Assembly: GCA_001630475.1 (NCBI GenBank)
Contig: KV419434.1
Span: 1 to 45,107 of the forward strand
Source: Sistotremastrum niveocremeum HHB9708
Lineage: Eukaryota; Basidiomycota; Agaricomycetes; Sistotremastrales; Sistotremastraceae
Length of the DNA stretch: 45,107 nt
Direction of reading: 5' to 3'
The translations under genes were made by a program, and so were the position numbers. Every line of letters begins with the position of its first letter. Within the stretch, counting starts at the first letter, position 1. The notes beneath the pieces were generated by a model. That model was not told the origin of the DNA and made no database searches. It saw only the letters and a list, made by a program, of their open reading frames with translations. This document shows, piece after piece, positions 31,048 through 43,384 of this stretch.

Positions 31048-34000
31048 TCGGCGATTTTAGGAACGCGAGTCGTTGGATTGACTTTTCCTCCCCTCCTCCC
31101 TGTTCTTCATTGAATCATGCTCTGTCATGTCATAACCAGTTGTACGAGTAGATACGAACGAAACTTACATTAAATTTAATACATATATTACAATACTTTC
31201 TCGATATATCATGTCCCCCAATCGAATTTGAGACAGAATCTCGATATCTCGGAGAATATTCAAATGAGAGACGAAATTGCCATTGACAGAGCAAACTTGG
31301 AAAAATTAGAGACTTGAGCTATTGGAATAATGAGGGTGATTTTATTTTCCCGTCTCTTCGACCTAGGCATCCCTTCTGATCAGCTGAAGAATATCCCGAT
31401 TGAGCCTCATGTCATTACGAATCTGATCTCCTTTAAAAACGCGTGATATCTCTGTTAAGTTCCCATCACTTCATTACTGTACCGATGCTTACCGACGTCC
31501 TGACCAAGCGTGATCCATGGCCTTTACTGTAAACATTACGCGTCGAGTGATATCGTCTTCTTCGTGCTATAGTATTCGCTGCTCGATGGCATCAACTCGC
31601 AAGTTACAATTGCAATGAGTCTTTGGGGATATGGTGGACATGTATAAGATTTAATGAGTAAATATGATACTTCAAATGCAATGCTTCTGATACAATTGTA
31701 CAGTAATCGATAGACTATACATCAGATGAAACCCAACACCGCCACCGACGCGGCACTACACTATTCTACATGATTATTGATTTGATTATTTGGTTGATTG
31801 TATGAGGGGAGGGGAGGGGGGTGCATCGACGCCGTCGGACTCGAGGTGAGGAGGCGGAGCAGGATGAGAGGATGGAATGGATGAGACGGTTTTCGATAGG
31901 GTCGAAATGGGGTGGTTGGTCTGCGGAAGGGGATGGTGAACACGAGTATGGATGGATGGATGGAAGAAGAGACGAACCATGAACCTCTGTGACAAGAACG
32001 AGGGAAGAGAAGAAAGAGATGAGGGATGGGGGATGGATGAAGAATCGCGTCGATGCTTGCAGTCCTCCAAGACCGCTTCAGCTGAAGACAATGGATAGGG
32101 ATAGTAGATCCGAAAGAGGCGAAAAGTCGAGTATGGCAGCGGTGTGTGGCAATGCGATATTCAGCAATGGCAGCTCTCGATCGACGTCGTATCGTATCGT
32201 ATCGTATCGTATGATGTGGGCTGAGCGAAGAGGTCTCGTAGCTCAGCCGACCCGGCGGCTTAATTGCCTTTTATAGACCGAGTCGGCGAGCGCAGGAGCT
32301 GGATGCAACGACGAACTCGCTGAGCGAGGAACGACTCGAGAGGATGGGGGGAGGATGGTATAGAGAGTGCTTTTCTCCGGCGCGGGTGTGCAGCCTGGAA
32401 TATGCTTTGTTGCTGAGTGGATGAGGGGATGAGGAATGGAGGAAGGAAGGGGGGAGGCTTTATATTGGATTTAGGGGTGGAGGGGGTTGGCGTGATGGAT
32501 GCGTGCTTTGGGATCGTGGTTGCGGCCAGCGGTGCGATCGGAGGGGGAATTGGAAAGGGTCCACGTAAGCTTTTGGGAATTGAGGTGACGTGCGGATTCC
32601 ACGATGTTCTGGATCATACGACGACTATTCTTGGTCATTCGAATCCAATTCCGAGCTGGAGATGGCTTCCGGGCTCTGCGATGTTCCATCCGATTCCATC
32701 CCTTTGCTCAGACTCAAGCCGTGCCATGATTGACAATCGACGCCGATCCCGTGAGCATTGTGCAATCTGCTATGGCATCCGTTCTTACTCACCGCAGTCA
32801 CTCAATCACTCAGCATAACGACACGACACTCAGCAAGACACGACTCGCATCATCCTTATCTCACAATACATTCCACTCCACCCCAATTCTCAATCCACAG
32901 CTCCCAGACTCGACTCTTCGACGTCGACTCGGAGAATATTCTGGATCTTTAGGCCCCCTGCTCCCCTGCCAGCGCATAGCTCCTCCCAGGCTCTGCTCCT
33001 CCAGGCTCATCGCTACACCACTATTGAATACGCTAGGTCTGGGTTCTCGATTTCGATTTCTCGAACTGGGGCTTCGTCATTGTTATTGCATTAGATTCCG
33101 CGGATCGCACGACGAACGACGAAGGCCGCCGCCATATCCACAAATTCTTCGACTAATCGTTCTTCTTCTCATACATTCTGCTGAGTCCTGACCGCTCCAT
33201 AATCACACACAATCCTTCTTCTGAGCTCATCTCCCTTCTCTCGGCACCATCCCCGACTATTCTTCTCTTCCCATACCCGGTTCTCACCCCGTAACGCAAA
33301 CGGAAAACGCCCCATCCCCCGATCAAAGCACAATACATTCCCTTCCTCATCCATCCACTGCAAGAACGCAACGAACCGAACCGAACCGAAACGCAGATCC
33401 CTCGATCGTCCCGTCCTCCAACCCCTGAATGCGGCATCAGCAAGGCTAAAGCACTCACCCACCCATCCACCATCCCAACGTCTCCTCTGACTGATTGATC
33501 GAGTGATCGATTCATTAATCGAAATTGACGTCTTGTCTGAATCCTCGCTGTTCCCTGCTCCCTGTTCCCTGTGAAACAATAGCTCCAATAATAGTACTTG
33601 TCTGAGTGGAGCTCAAGACGCTCGCCCTGTCATGTCACCCCCTAGTCTCAGGTTCCTAGAATCCTAGCAATACCCTTACTGTACTCTATTGATGTCTTGA
33701 TGTCTTGTGACCTCCATCAATTGGTATTGCTCGAACAGGAAGTCTATTCTATTCTATTGTATGCTATTGATTCTTGTTACTGTGTTCCTGTTGCTATCTT
33801 GAGCTTGGTATCCAAGACGTAGATCTATCTCAGGTTCTCGCTTTCTTATCCTCTTCTCCCGCGGCACCCTGCGGACCACGGATAACGGGCACGGATCTGC
33901 TATCCCATTCTTTCACTCTTCTTGGGCTCTCTTTGTATTGTATTAAGCTTCTCGTCAGAATATCCATCCTGTCAACGACTCTTCGCGAATTCGTCCTCAA

Positions 34001-36049
34001 TTGACAATAGAGCTAATTGGATGAAAGCGACCCTATGTCTTGATCATGCTATTCATCCTTTCACTCACTTTCGTCCTCGTATATGTGTATCATCCCGCTC
34101 CTCGTCAGAATGTCTCGTCAACCCTCCCTTACACTACAAATTACGGATCTGTCTATCTATACTCGAGTATATGCGTATCCAGTCTCGCTTGCGCTTTCGC
34201 AGTACTAGTTCCGTCGTCTTCGTATCGGTATTAACGTATTAACATACTCGTGATCTCGTCAGAACGTCAGAACATCCTGAGTCTTCCATTCGCCAATATA
34301 GTTAATTAGCAATTGAATGCAAACGGCCCTCCTATTCAATAAAGTGATCTCGGAATTGCTTGGCTAAGGACTCCCTCCTTTCGATCGTAGGAGCTTAATT
34401 GGATCTTTCTCTTCTCCCTAGAAAGACGATGGTGCTAAGCCTGCTTGAGATCCGGAACTCATCGCGCAAGCCCGAGTCGTTCGTTCACCGACAAGGCAAG
34501 CCTAAAGGGGAAGCTATTTGAGTCCGAGAGTCCGAGGCTGAGAAGGTTATCAGCGCCTGCAATGGTCGGACTCATTTTCAGATATTTCACTGTAACCGTA
34601 TTGGAGCGCTCTGATGGATGGAGCTTGGAATTTGGAATTTGGAATTTGGAGTTTGGAGTATATGTTATATGTTATACGGGCTCGATAGCGTTCTACGTCG
34701 GTGTCGGTGTCGGTGACGGTGAGCAGTCGGAGAGTAATTTGGAATTGAGGTGAGATATGAAGGATGAAGTCGGGCGCACGTCGGGGCATGAAGGAGGATA
34801 TATTAGAGCTTGAGAGGCAGACGTCGGGAGATGGTGATGTCGGATGACAAGTCCGGAGGACCAGAGGGCCAGAGTCGTTTCGTCGTTTGGAGGATGATGA
34901 TGATGATCAATCACTGGTGAAGAAAGAGGAAGAAGAATTTGAACCTGAGAATGTTGGAAGGTTATCGTAGGGGCGCTTGTCGCAGTCGCATCCATCTCCT
35001 CGAGTTCTTCCTCTTGCTCTCCATCCTCAAATATTCCACTCTTTGAAAATATATAGCTTTGGATCGTTAATAGACCCCCATTGTACACCGTTGACCACCA
35101 GAAGCCGGAGCACGAGACTGAACTGATGCAATTTTTCTTGAAAGATCGAGTGCAGGGGGGGGGTTGGAGCTGAGGGTTTTGGAGCTGAGACGCGGGGGTC
35201 TTTCAGTGTCGGTGTCGGTGTCAGTGTGAATGCGCGATGGGCGATGGGTGATGGATGAGGGCGCAATCTGAGGAGAATATCGTAGAGGTGCTTGTCGTAG
35301 GCATAGTCGAAGTCGCAATCGCACCTGCCCCCTCGCCCCTCCCCCCTCCAGATCTTGCGCTCTCCGTTTGCAGATGTTCGAGACTCAAAGATCAAGGAGT
35401 CGTTGATTCGTTCGGCGAAAGGATTGCCAGGATTCGAACGGAAAGCAGAGCAAAGGAGACGTACATGTAGACGCAGAGCAGAGTAGGACTGAGCTATATT
35501 GTGAGTCGAAACTTTTGTTCGATCGTTAACGTTGGCAGGATCGATAGCTGTTTCAGAAAGACTTTTCTTGGACCTGGGCCCAAGCGAGATCTTGCCCGTC
35601 GACGAGTGGTCTAGTACTGTGTCGAGTGAGGGAGTGGTCGTCGTTTTCTTGGGAGCTACCGTGGATCAGCACCGCGGTCGGGACCTTCAAGTTGTCCAGG
35701 CTGAGTGTGTTGATGATCGATGATGTGGCCTAGATGAGGCCGTCGACGTCGACGGTGGTGTCGGATGACAGGATCACCCAAAGGCCCAAAGGGGAAGGAA
35801 TTTGAGTCCGATCGCGCGAGAAGCTTACTGTACCGTAATGACTAACTCGGATTCGGAGATCCCGGAGATGCTTTATTCGTTCGCAGAGTCCGATTTTTGG
35901 ATAATATTATGGTAAGAGTACAGAACAGAGCAGAACAGATAAACCCAGAATACGAGAGAGGAGATTAGAATGCTATACAGGAAAAATACAATAAGGAAAA
36001 CGTTGCAGAATATTCATTGACAGGAGATCGTCAGATTTCGAAGTCCGAC
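31048..36049. other. Gene-poor stretch with microsatellites
   Basis: About 5 kb in which I find no gene I can support. It holds simple repeats: CGTAT x5 near 32188-32210, AACCG near 33365-33385, GGAATTT x3 near 34626-34646, GTCGGT near 34698-34715 and 35207-35222, and a run of nine or more G at 35156-35164. Low-complexity open frames here, such as Pro/Ser-rich ones at 31786-32091, reflect composition rather than coding. Confidence 0.55.
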
Positions 36050-36369
36050 TCAATTCCTTCGTCCAAGGCCAAAATCTATCAAAATCATCAGTATCCAATT
36101 TCAATCTCTGAATAAAACTCTCCAGCTCGAGCTAGCTCTCGAGCTCTCGAGCTCTCGAGGTACATACCAGCCTGAGCAAACCAACTCTCCAACATATGAG
36201 CAGTAGCATCTCTCTCCCTATCACTAGCCGCAACGATGGCATTCGTACTACGCGCTTTCCCGTTTTCTTCTGAGGAGGAAAAGACGAGGACGTTCTTTCG
36301 GAGGGTTATGGAGTCGCAGGGTGTGCCGCGGTAGAGGCGGGTTGAGGCTTCTGCGTAGGTTTGGGGCAT
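36050..36369 (-). CDS. Hypothetical small protein
   Basis: A real ATG at 36369 opens MPQTYAEASTRLYRGTPCDS and runs through ASDRERDATAHMLESWFAQA, which has balanced composition unlike its surroundings. A GTATGT donor after 36168 and an acceptor TTTTGATAG before 36075 give a 92-nt intron and a 75-aa product ending FGLGRRN at 36050. Without splicing it would be 93 aa ending at 36088. The intron contains the CTCGAG-rich palindromic tract 36125-36160. No signal peptide, membrane helix or known family. The acidic alternative frame after the acceptor (LALDEGIESDFEI) looks more protein-like but does not match the donor phase. Confidence 0.4.
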
Positions 36370-39110
36370 TTTTTGCGAATATTTGGTATGAGTTGATGTG
36401 AGCGGATATAAGCGAAGTGGATATTAGATATGGGTGGAGGGGATGTTAGAAGAGTTGACGGATGTGGTGTTGGAAGTTTGGAAGTGGATGATGGGGGCGT
36501 TGGGGGCGTTGGGGGTGGTTTGGGTGTGGATGTGGAAGGAAGGGAAGGTGTTATGATGGTGAGTTGGTGAGATTTATACAATGGACCTATTGACGGAGGT
36601 ACAGGCCTTCTAGGAGTCCTGGGAGGTATTCGCAGATTCGTGCGTTCGTGGGTAGTGCGAGGAGGAGAGAGAGAGGCTGGTCGGCGAAGAAGACGAGTAT
36701 GAGAGGAGAGGAACGAATGAAGTCCGAACAACGAGTGAAGGTACGAAAAATGCACCCGCTGATATGGATGCTGATGCTGATGCTAAGGCTGAGCGCTGAG
36801 CAGGTGAGGGGCTCAAACTGCTTGCTTGTTCATACACTCGCTTGACCCATCTTTAACTAATTCCATTCTCCTCCTCCAGATTCCCGGCCTCGCATTGCCG
36901 ACATCCTTCCATTCTCACTCCGCCTTCCCCAGCCCTCAGAAGCTCTTCCCTCTAACACTGAATTCGTGGGATCAAATTCGTGCTGCGAATCGACATCAAA
37001 CGCTCAGGCTCAAAGTCTTCTTTTCTGATCTGACTCAGTCTCAATCTCTTCTTTTCGTCTCGACCAACGCGACTGTCGAGCCTCCCACCTTGATATCCTG
37101 CTTTCCCGGTTCTCTCTTCCCTTTCGTGTCAAATTTCTCAGTCAGGCAACTCCCCAGAAGCTCATATCCGTACTGTAAGCGAGGCGCTTATTGAGCCGAT
37201 CGCAAAGCTTCATCAAATCCTCGTCTAATCATCAATTCTTGCATTTTGATTCCCTGTCAAAGTCGAAACGTCGAACGTCGAAATGCTACCAATCTGTCAG
37301 CTTCATATCGAGCTACCGATATTGATATTCGCTTGTACACTTGATCCCTGCGAATTCTCATCTCGTCTTGATATTTGTGTCTGGGAACGATTTCTTCATC
37401 GGGAATAAATCCCTCAATCCACCTTCTTTCGTCTTCTTTCGTCTTCCCTCGGCGTCGGGGGGTCCAATCGGTCAGACGGCGCGAAATAGATAATCGACCG
37501 ATTACTAGACTTTTGGGATCTGTTAGTAACATGATCTGGGCTTGCGGTCTTGGGTGACTTGCTAAGATTGGTATTCTGTGCGATTGGCGCTGTGATGTTT
37601 GAGAGCTGCGAGCTCGGCATGCTTTGTATTTTTGAGTTTGAGTTTTGGCTTTCACCGGGACTCGGGCCATTCTTATAGCCGGGCCGAATATTTCTCTGTT
37701 TTTGACTTTGAACGCTTGACCTCAATCTAGAATTGCTTTCGGCCGACTTCGTAGTCACTAGTCTTTCTCCTCTGTGCGACGAATCACGGTGTAATTTGGC
37801 CATTTCATCTTGGATTTCACTTCGACCGGGACTTGGGTCATTCTTAAAACTGGGGCCGAATATTTCTCAGTGCAAATTCGACTTTCAACAATATTCTATG
37901 TCTTTCGCATTGACTCCCGGCCCGAATTCCTCATCGCTCATGCCTCAAATGATCTTGCTGAAGACAAACGTGCTACTCCAATAGCATCTCCATGAGTCTC
38001 TCCGATCCAATTCCGTTACCCTCACCAGGCTTCCCCGAGTTTCAGCTTCTCGGCGGCGCCGAACATTATCTTATCTTATCTGATAAGTCGTTGTTCTTCG
38101 GCCGCATCGTACGTTGGACTTGATCGGTTCGGAATTTCGTTGGAGGGTTTTTATCTTATCGGATTCTGATTTTCTCACTCACACTCTATTCGACCCCATA
38201 AATGAACTTCATTCGCTACAAAATTACAATTCGTAGACTGGATGTACTATATTATACATACAAGTCTCTGATCCTCAACTCGTTCTTCTATGACACTCGT
38301 TCTCCATCAGACATTGCTAGTAAGATATCTTCCGGTCAGAATGAAACAAGAGGAAATGAAACCGATATCGCGATCACAGCTCAGACCGAGCAGACCGCGC
38401 TTCGCCGCTTTCGGAGATAGACGTTCCCACGTGGTCGGAATTTCCGAATTCGGATGTTCCTACTCCGATGAAATTTTGACTGCACTTCCAACCTCTCTCT
38501 CCATCCACCATCTCTCGCACCTTCAACGCCCCTATAACATCCCTCGGCACTCTCTTTCGACGAGCGTTGCATTTTTTGAGAGGATGGACACGTAGCGTGA
38601 GAGTGAAAGAGGATGAGTGTGGCCTGATGTGATACAGCGGTGTTTCTACGATTTACTCAGACCTCCGAACTTTCTCGCAAGTCCGAAAAGTTGCGCAGGA
38701 GCGAATTCGGAGATGCTCATGAGTGCCGCGGATTCGCGGAGGTAAAATTTCTTCCTCCTCCTCCTCGAGTATTCATTCCTCATTCCAGACTTTCACCAGA
38801 CCTCTCATCGCCAGGTGACCAGAATATATATTAGCACAACACGCGTCACTCGAAAGTCTAATCTTACGATCGTCATTCGAGTCATCCGTTCCTATGAAGG
38901 CACCTGATGCTTGTTTCGGATTGCGATTTCGGATATCGTTAGGGAATGTGGAGTCATGAAAGACTCATTTTCTTATGTAAGACACAGGAGGAAAGAAACG
39001 TCCCTTCGTGGCGTTGCTATAAAGCCCGACAAGGTTCTCACCCAAACATCTGCGCGAAAGTCCTCCCCGCCTCCCGCCTCCTCTGTCCTTATCCCTCCTC
39101 CGCGACGGTC
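36370..39110. other. Mostly non-coding stretch; weak minus-strand frames at 37257-37803
   Basis: 36370-36840 is low complexity (GGGGGCGTT repeats, GATGCT repeats). At 37414-37803 a minus frame from an ATG at 37803 reads MAKLHRDSSHRGERLV with a Ser/Asn/Gln-rich body; it overlaps another frame at 37257-37670. Two related 45-bp segments (37660 and 37826) lie here. None of this is enough to define a gene. 38000-39110 shows nothing recognisable except the promoter region of the next gene. Confidence 0.4.
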
Positions 39111-40664
39111 ATGTCTATCACTCCAGAGCAGGTTCCGGGAAGCTCGTTCACATCACCCGACGCGTCGACGTTGGACTTTCAGGATCAGGATGGAAGTCGG
39201 GGTACGACTATCATTGAAGAGCCAGAGAAGTCGATACGGAATTTTGGAGGCGAAGAAGAAGACGAAAAAAGAGATGTCGAATTGGCCGTTGCGGCGCAAC
39301 CTGTCTCAGTACCAGCACCGTTAGACGATGGACCTCCTGATGGTGGATATGGATGGGTAGTTGCTGTTTGTCAATTTTTTATCAACTGTGAGTCCTTTTT
39401 TCGTACGGGTTCAGGGACTGTTCCTGAGTTTCTTTCTTAGTTGCTACTTGGGGTTATGCAAGCGCTTATGGTGTTTTTCTGTCATTTTATCGTGAAACGA
39501 ACTGTGAGTATCTCTCCATGATCTTGACGTCCCTGTTTGAGACCCGTACTAGTCTTCCCCGGCGCAACCGACATCGAATTCGCGCTCATCGGCGGACTTC
39601 TTCTCAGCGTTGCATTCCTCACCTCTCCCCTATCAAATTTCCTCTCGAAAACCTACGGCTTCCGAATCCCAATGTCTGTCGGCGTCGTCATCTTCACCCT
39701 CGGTCAGATCTTCGCCGGCCTCTCGACGAAGATATGGCAACTATTCCTTACCCAAGGTGTCATGTTCGGTCTCGGAGTCGGACTGGTATACATGCCTACC
39801 CTCCCCGTCCTCACACAATGGTTCAACAAACGTCGAGGATTAGCTAACGGTCTAGCGTCCGGCGGAGCAGGAGCAGGGGCTCTCGTCATCTCTATCCTGA
39901 CGCGTAACAACATCCAAAAACTCTCCCTGAAATGGGCATTCATCATCAACGGCCTTATCGCATTCGCACTCCTCACCCCCTCCGTCCTACTCATGAAAAC
40001 TCGCGTCCACGCAACAGGAGCAAAATTCGAGCCATTACAACCTCGTTGGTTATGGCATAAAGGATACGCCTTCGTCCTCCTCTGGTTCTTCTTCTCCGTC
40101 CTCGGATATATCATCGCCATCTACTCCGTCGCAACATACGCCACCGCGGGCCTGGGACTCTCCCAAACCCTCGCAGCGAACATTCAAGCCATCACTTGTG
40201 GCTTCCAAATAATCGGCCGGCCAGGTGTCGGATTATCCCTCGATCGATTCGGTCGAATTAATGGTGGATCAGGAGCGACGCTCATAGCGGGCTTATCATG
40301 TCTCCTCATCTGGATATTCGCAGATTCCTACGGACTCCTCATATTTTTCTCGGTGATCCAAGGTCTTACTGGTGGGACGCTCTTCGCGACCTGTGGATCC
40401 ATCACCGCCGAAGTAGTGGGGGTGAAGCATATCGGATCGGCGATGGCGATCATGTGGCTCGTTGGCGTTCTGCCGAGTACATTTGCTGAGCCAATTGGGC
40501 TTGCACTTGTCGACTATTCGACCAACCATTTGGGGTGGACGGGGAGGAAGGCCTTCGAGATTTCAATTTGCTTTTCGGGGGGATCGTTTATTGTTGCTGC
40601 TATCGTGCTTATGGGAGCTAAGCGACATGTTCAAGGGAATTGGAACATGTTAACAAAGGCCTAG
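39111..40664 (+). CDS. MFS monocarboxylate-transporter-like permease
   Basis: Three exons, 39111-39387, 39441-39503 and 39553-40664, total 1452 nt or 483 aa; all introns are short with GTGAGT donors. The ATG at 39111 (MSITPEQVPG) is followed by an acidic cytosolic N-terminus of about 75 residues. The next segment, DGPPDGGYGWVVAVCQFFIN, is the conserved first-helix signature of the MCT/SLC16 branch of the major facilitator superfamily. Further hallmarks are the loop between helices 2 and 3 (SNFLSKTYGFR), VMFGLGVGLVYMPTLPVLTQ with WFNKRRGLANGLASGGAGAG, and GRPGVGLSLDRFGRINGG after the sixth to eighth helices. About twelve hydrophobic segments are visible. Fungal relatives (Mch/Esbp6-like) are proton-coupled or facilitative carriers of small acids, but the substrate cannot be told from sequence. 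It lies upstream of two hydrolase genes in the same direction. Confidence 0.92.
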
Positions 40665-41106
40665 ATGCATTGTTTCTCTCTCTTCTTCTTTCGTTTCTCT
40701 TGATTGATGACATTTTTAATGCTAATGCTTGTACGATTATTAGATCTGAGGATGATCTTCTCGAACTTTCCCTTCTGTTGCGTCAATATTAGAATTCAAA
40801 TGTAGTATTAGAATTTTGTATCAAATGTCACATAGACAACTTGCTCAGACCATCTCAAAATCTTGTTGCCCAACCCAACCAAACATTTCAAACGCGTAGG
40901 TCGTTTCGATTAGTCAGCAACGTTAACTGGGCGGATGCAACGTCGCGGCCGATCTCGGCCAGCAGTGACTCGGTGACGCTCAGGACTCTGGTTGACATCT
41001 AAGCCTTTCAAGTGGAGTGCAGAGTTCTTTCAATCTTCCTTCACTGTCGAGTCCTTCGTCTTCCAGACCCTGCTTTATTCCGCGAGCACTCATTTGCAAA
41101 CTGAAC
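40665..41106. other. Intergenic region between permease and first hydrolase
   Basis: It contains the permease 3' end and the promoter of the next gene. No extra gene or clear TATA box found. Confidence 0.5.
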
Positions 41107-42380
41107 ATGTCAAATTCGAGCAGCCCGATTCTCGCATCGCCTCCTGGAGACTGCTGCGCCCAAGGATTTAAACATCGTGGAACTCCTGTCGGGCAGAAAA
41201 TCCACGTCGGAGGATTGGATACCTACATCACTTATCCGCCGAAGGAATACGAGAACAAGCCGCAGAGGATTATCTTCGCTTTCCCTGATGTATGTCTTCG
41301 TCTGGCGGTTGCGCTGATCATGGATGGATCTCCTTCGATTGACAGGTCTTTGGAACATTCTATGTGAATACCGATCTCGTCCTCGACCATTTTGCCTCTC
41401 ACGGTTTGTAGTCACTTGTTATACGAAATGCTCGAAGAACTGACTCGAAGTGCTATCTTCTGTACTTCAGGCTTCTTGGTTATCGCTCCCGACTATCTTC
41501 AAGGTCCTCATTTTATTCTTCGGTCTTACAGTCATTGAATTCCACAGGCGATTCGGTGGCACAATACTACGAGGAAGGAGTGGGATACAAGAAAGGAGTT
41601 GACCTTGCTGCTTGGGTTCAGCCTCATCGAGAGTTCGCGATCAAGGCGACGCCCATCTGGATTGAAGCGGTGAAGGCCAAATTTGGTGTGTCCGTCAAGC
41701 TCATGTTGTTATCGTCTAATAACAATGATGGATAGGAACTCCTGATACCACTTATGGCTGTGTTGGTGAGTGGGATTTGCCGGCATTCTTGTCGACCCTT
41801 CGTTTAAAATGAGTCATTCAGGATACTGCTTTGGAGCGCCCTTCGCTATGGGACTCTTGGCTCATGGGGGTGTCTCTGCAGGTGACCGCCGCAGTGTTCG
41901 AATATGATCGTTCAAGAGAGACAACTGAATAAATCAGGTGCATTTGCACACCCTGGCTTCTTGACCGAAGACGATTTTCGTAATATCAAAGGTGCACAAT
42001 TTTATTCCATCGATAAATTCGAAATTTTTATTCCAACAAAGGGCCTCTCCTAATGTGCTGTGCTGGTATGACCTTAGAAATTTGCTCGGAAAACGACGCC
42101 GTCTCATGGTTGCTACGATTTCAGAGACCGATTTCACATTCCCTACATCTTCCAGGCACCGAGCTGAAGAGATCTTGGCGGAGACCAAAGCAACCTATCA
42201 CGTTCAATTATTTTCTGGAGTAAAGCATGGATTTTCGACGAGAGGCAATCCAGATGATCCCAACGAGCGTGAGTTTCTCTTTGCGTTTCTGCGATCTCTC
42301 TTATCTGATCTTGTTTCGAAGGTTGGGTTAAAGAGGAGTGTGCGAGAGGCATGATCAACTGGTGGAATAGATTCTTGTGA
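41107..42380 (+). CDS. Dienelactone hydrolase family protein, tandem copy 1
   Basis: Ten exons: 41107-41289, 41346-41403, 41471-41503, 41548-41685, 41736-41765, 41822-41881, 41938-41991, 42042-42065, 42125-42268 and 42322-42380; total 783 nt, 260 aa, a normal length for the family. It starts MSNSSSPILASPPGDCCAQG and continues KHRGTPVGQKIHVGGLDTYI. The nucleophile motif GYCFGA is split over exons 5 and 6, with Cys as catalytic residue. The Asp in GETDFTFP and the His in GVKHGFS complete a Cys-Asp-His triad at the usual places. The family cleaves dienelactones or related esters in an alpha/beta-hydrolase fold; the true substrate is unknown. No signal peptide, so cytosolic. It is closely similar to the gene at 43385 with identical exon lengths. 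Confidence 0.92.
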
Positions 42381-43384
42381 ATTGGATACCTAGAGCCCTC
42401 CATAGCGAGGATTATGGCGGCGTCGGTACATTTATGGACATGATTTCAATCGGATAGCGTTACTTTCATTGCGATGGATAGAAATACAGTATGATGGGCT
42501 TCATAAGGCGCTTCACTGGCATGGGTCGGGACCCTTGTTCAAGGACCGTGATGAGCGTATATTGTGCTCTCGTCCGAGGGCAACGGATGACCGCAGCATA
42601 GGCTCGTCCTTTAGTTTGAAACTTAGATAGAATTTGGATCGAGAAGAGGTCCAGCACTTGTCAAGGCACTCGACAAGAGGACACACAGGCCAACAGGACC
42701 AAGCAAACCCGAATCAAGAAGTCCCGACCGCGTTTCTTAGTCAGCAACTCAGCTCGGCCCGAACTGGCGAGGCGAAGACGTGCTTGGGAAGAAACCGACC
42801 GTGATAGCACATCGACTCACTGGGACCAATGCAAGAGGTACTAGTATATTTTCAAGTGCAAAATCACTTTAAGAAACCCAGCTCTACGGTCTACTACAAG
42901 GCTGATTCTGTCTCGAGCGTCCTTGCCAAAGCTCCAGTATGGCATAGCAACGTGCACTGGGTCCCGTTTCCAGTATTGGATCCCGCTCAACGAGAATCTA
43001 CTATACTCTATCTAGAATCACTCTTTATTGACATTTCGGCCTCGCACGGCACCTGAGCTTCGAAAGCCTGAGGTAAGGTAATTGCTATATCCAATTCAAT
43101 GTCAGGCTGATCAAGGTACCGTTCAGTCTCGTCACTCGAGAGATAGGAGAATTCTCCGATATCCCACAGTTTTGGACGTTCTCGTACACGGTGATGAATT
43201 GACTCAATTGAGATGAGAGAAGGTCGAAAGCCAATTGGGGATACTCGTTCTTATTGCGCGTTCTCTTCTCATCTGTCTGGGCGGGGTATAAGACACCGTC
43301 GAGTCTAACGCAGAGTTCCGTCAACCTTTTTCATTCACTTTCTAACGAGTTTCAACCTGATTCTGCTCTGGTCCTCGCTCTCTC
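42381..43384. other. Intergenic region between the two hydrolases
   Basis: About 1 kb. Open frames at 42466-42657 (minus) and 42829-43056 (plus) have no recognisable features and no splice support. A TATAAG motif is listed separately. Confidence 0.5.
43287..43292 (+). promoter_or_regulatory. Possible TATA box of second hydrolase gene
   Basis: TATAAG inside GCGGGGTATAAGACACC, 93 bp upstream of the ATG at 43385, a distance compatible with a short fungal 5' leader. Based on motif and position only. Confidence 0.4.

Noticed and set aside
31786-32091. Pro/Ser-rich minus frame
   Set aside because: Low-complexity composition, no splice support, no recognisable domain, overlapping frames equally open.
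32186-32290. Possible tRNA-like segment near GTCTCGTAGCTCAGCCGACCC
   Set aside because: No cloverleaf with matching acceptor, anticodon and T arms could be drawn; no tRNA gene was found in the window.
42829-43056. 75-codon plus frame between the hydrolases
   Set aside because: No homology recognised, no splice extension, and it lies in the upstream region of the second hydrolase.
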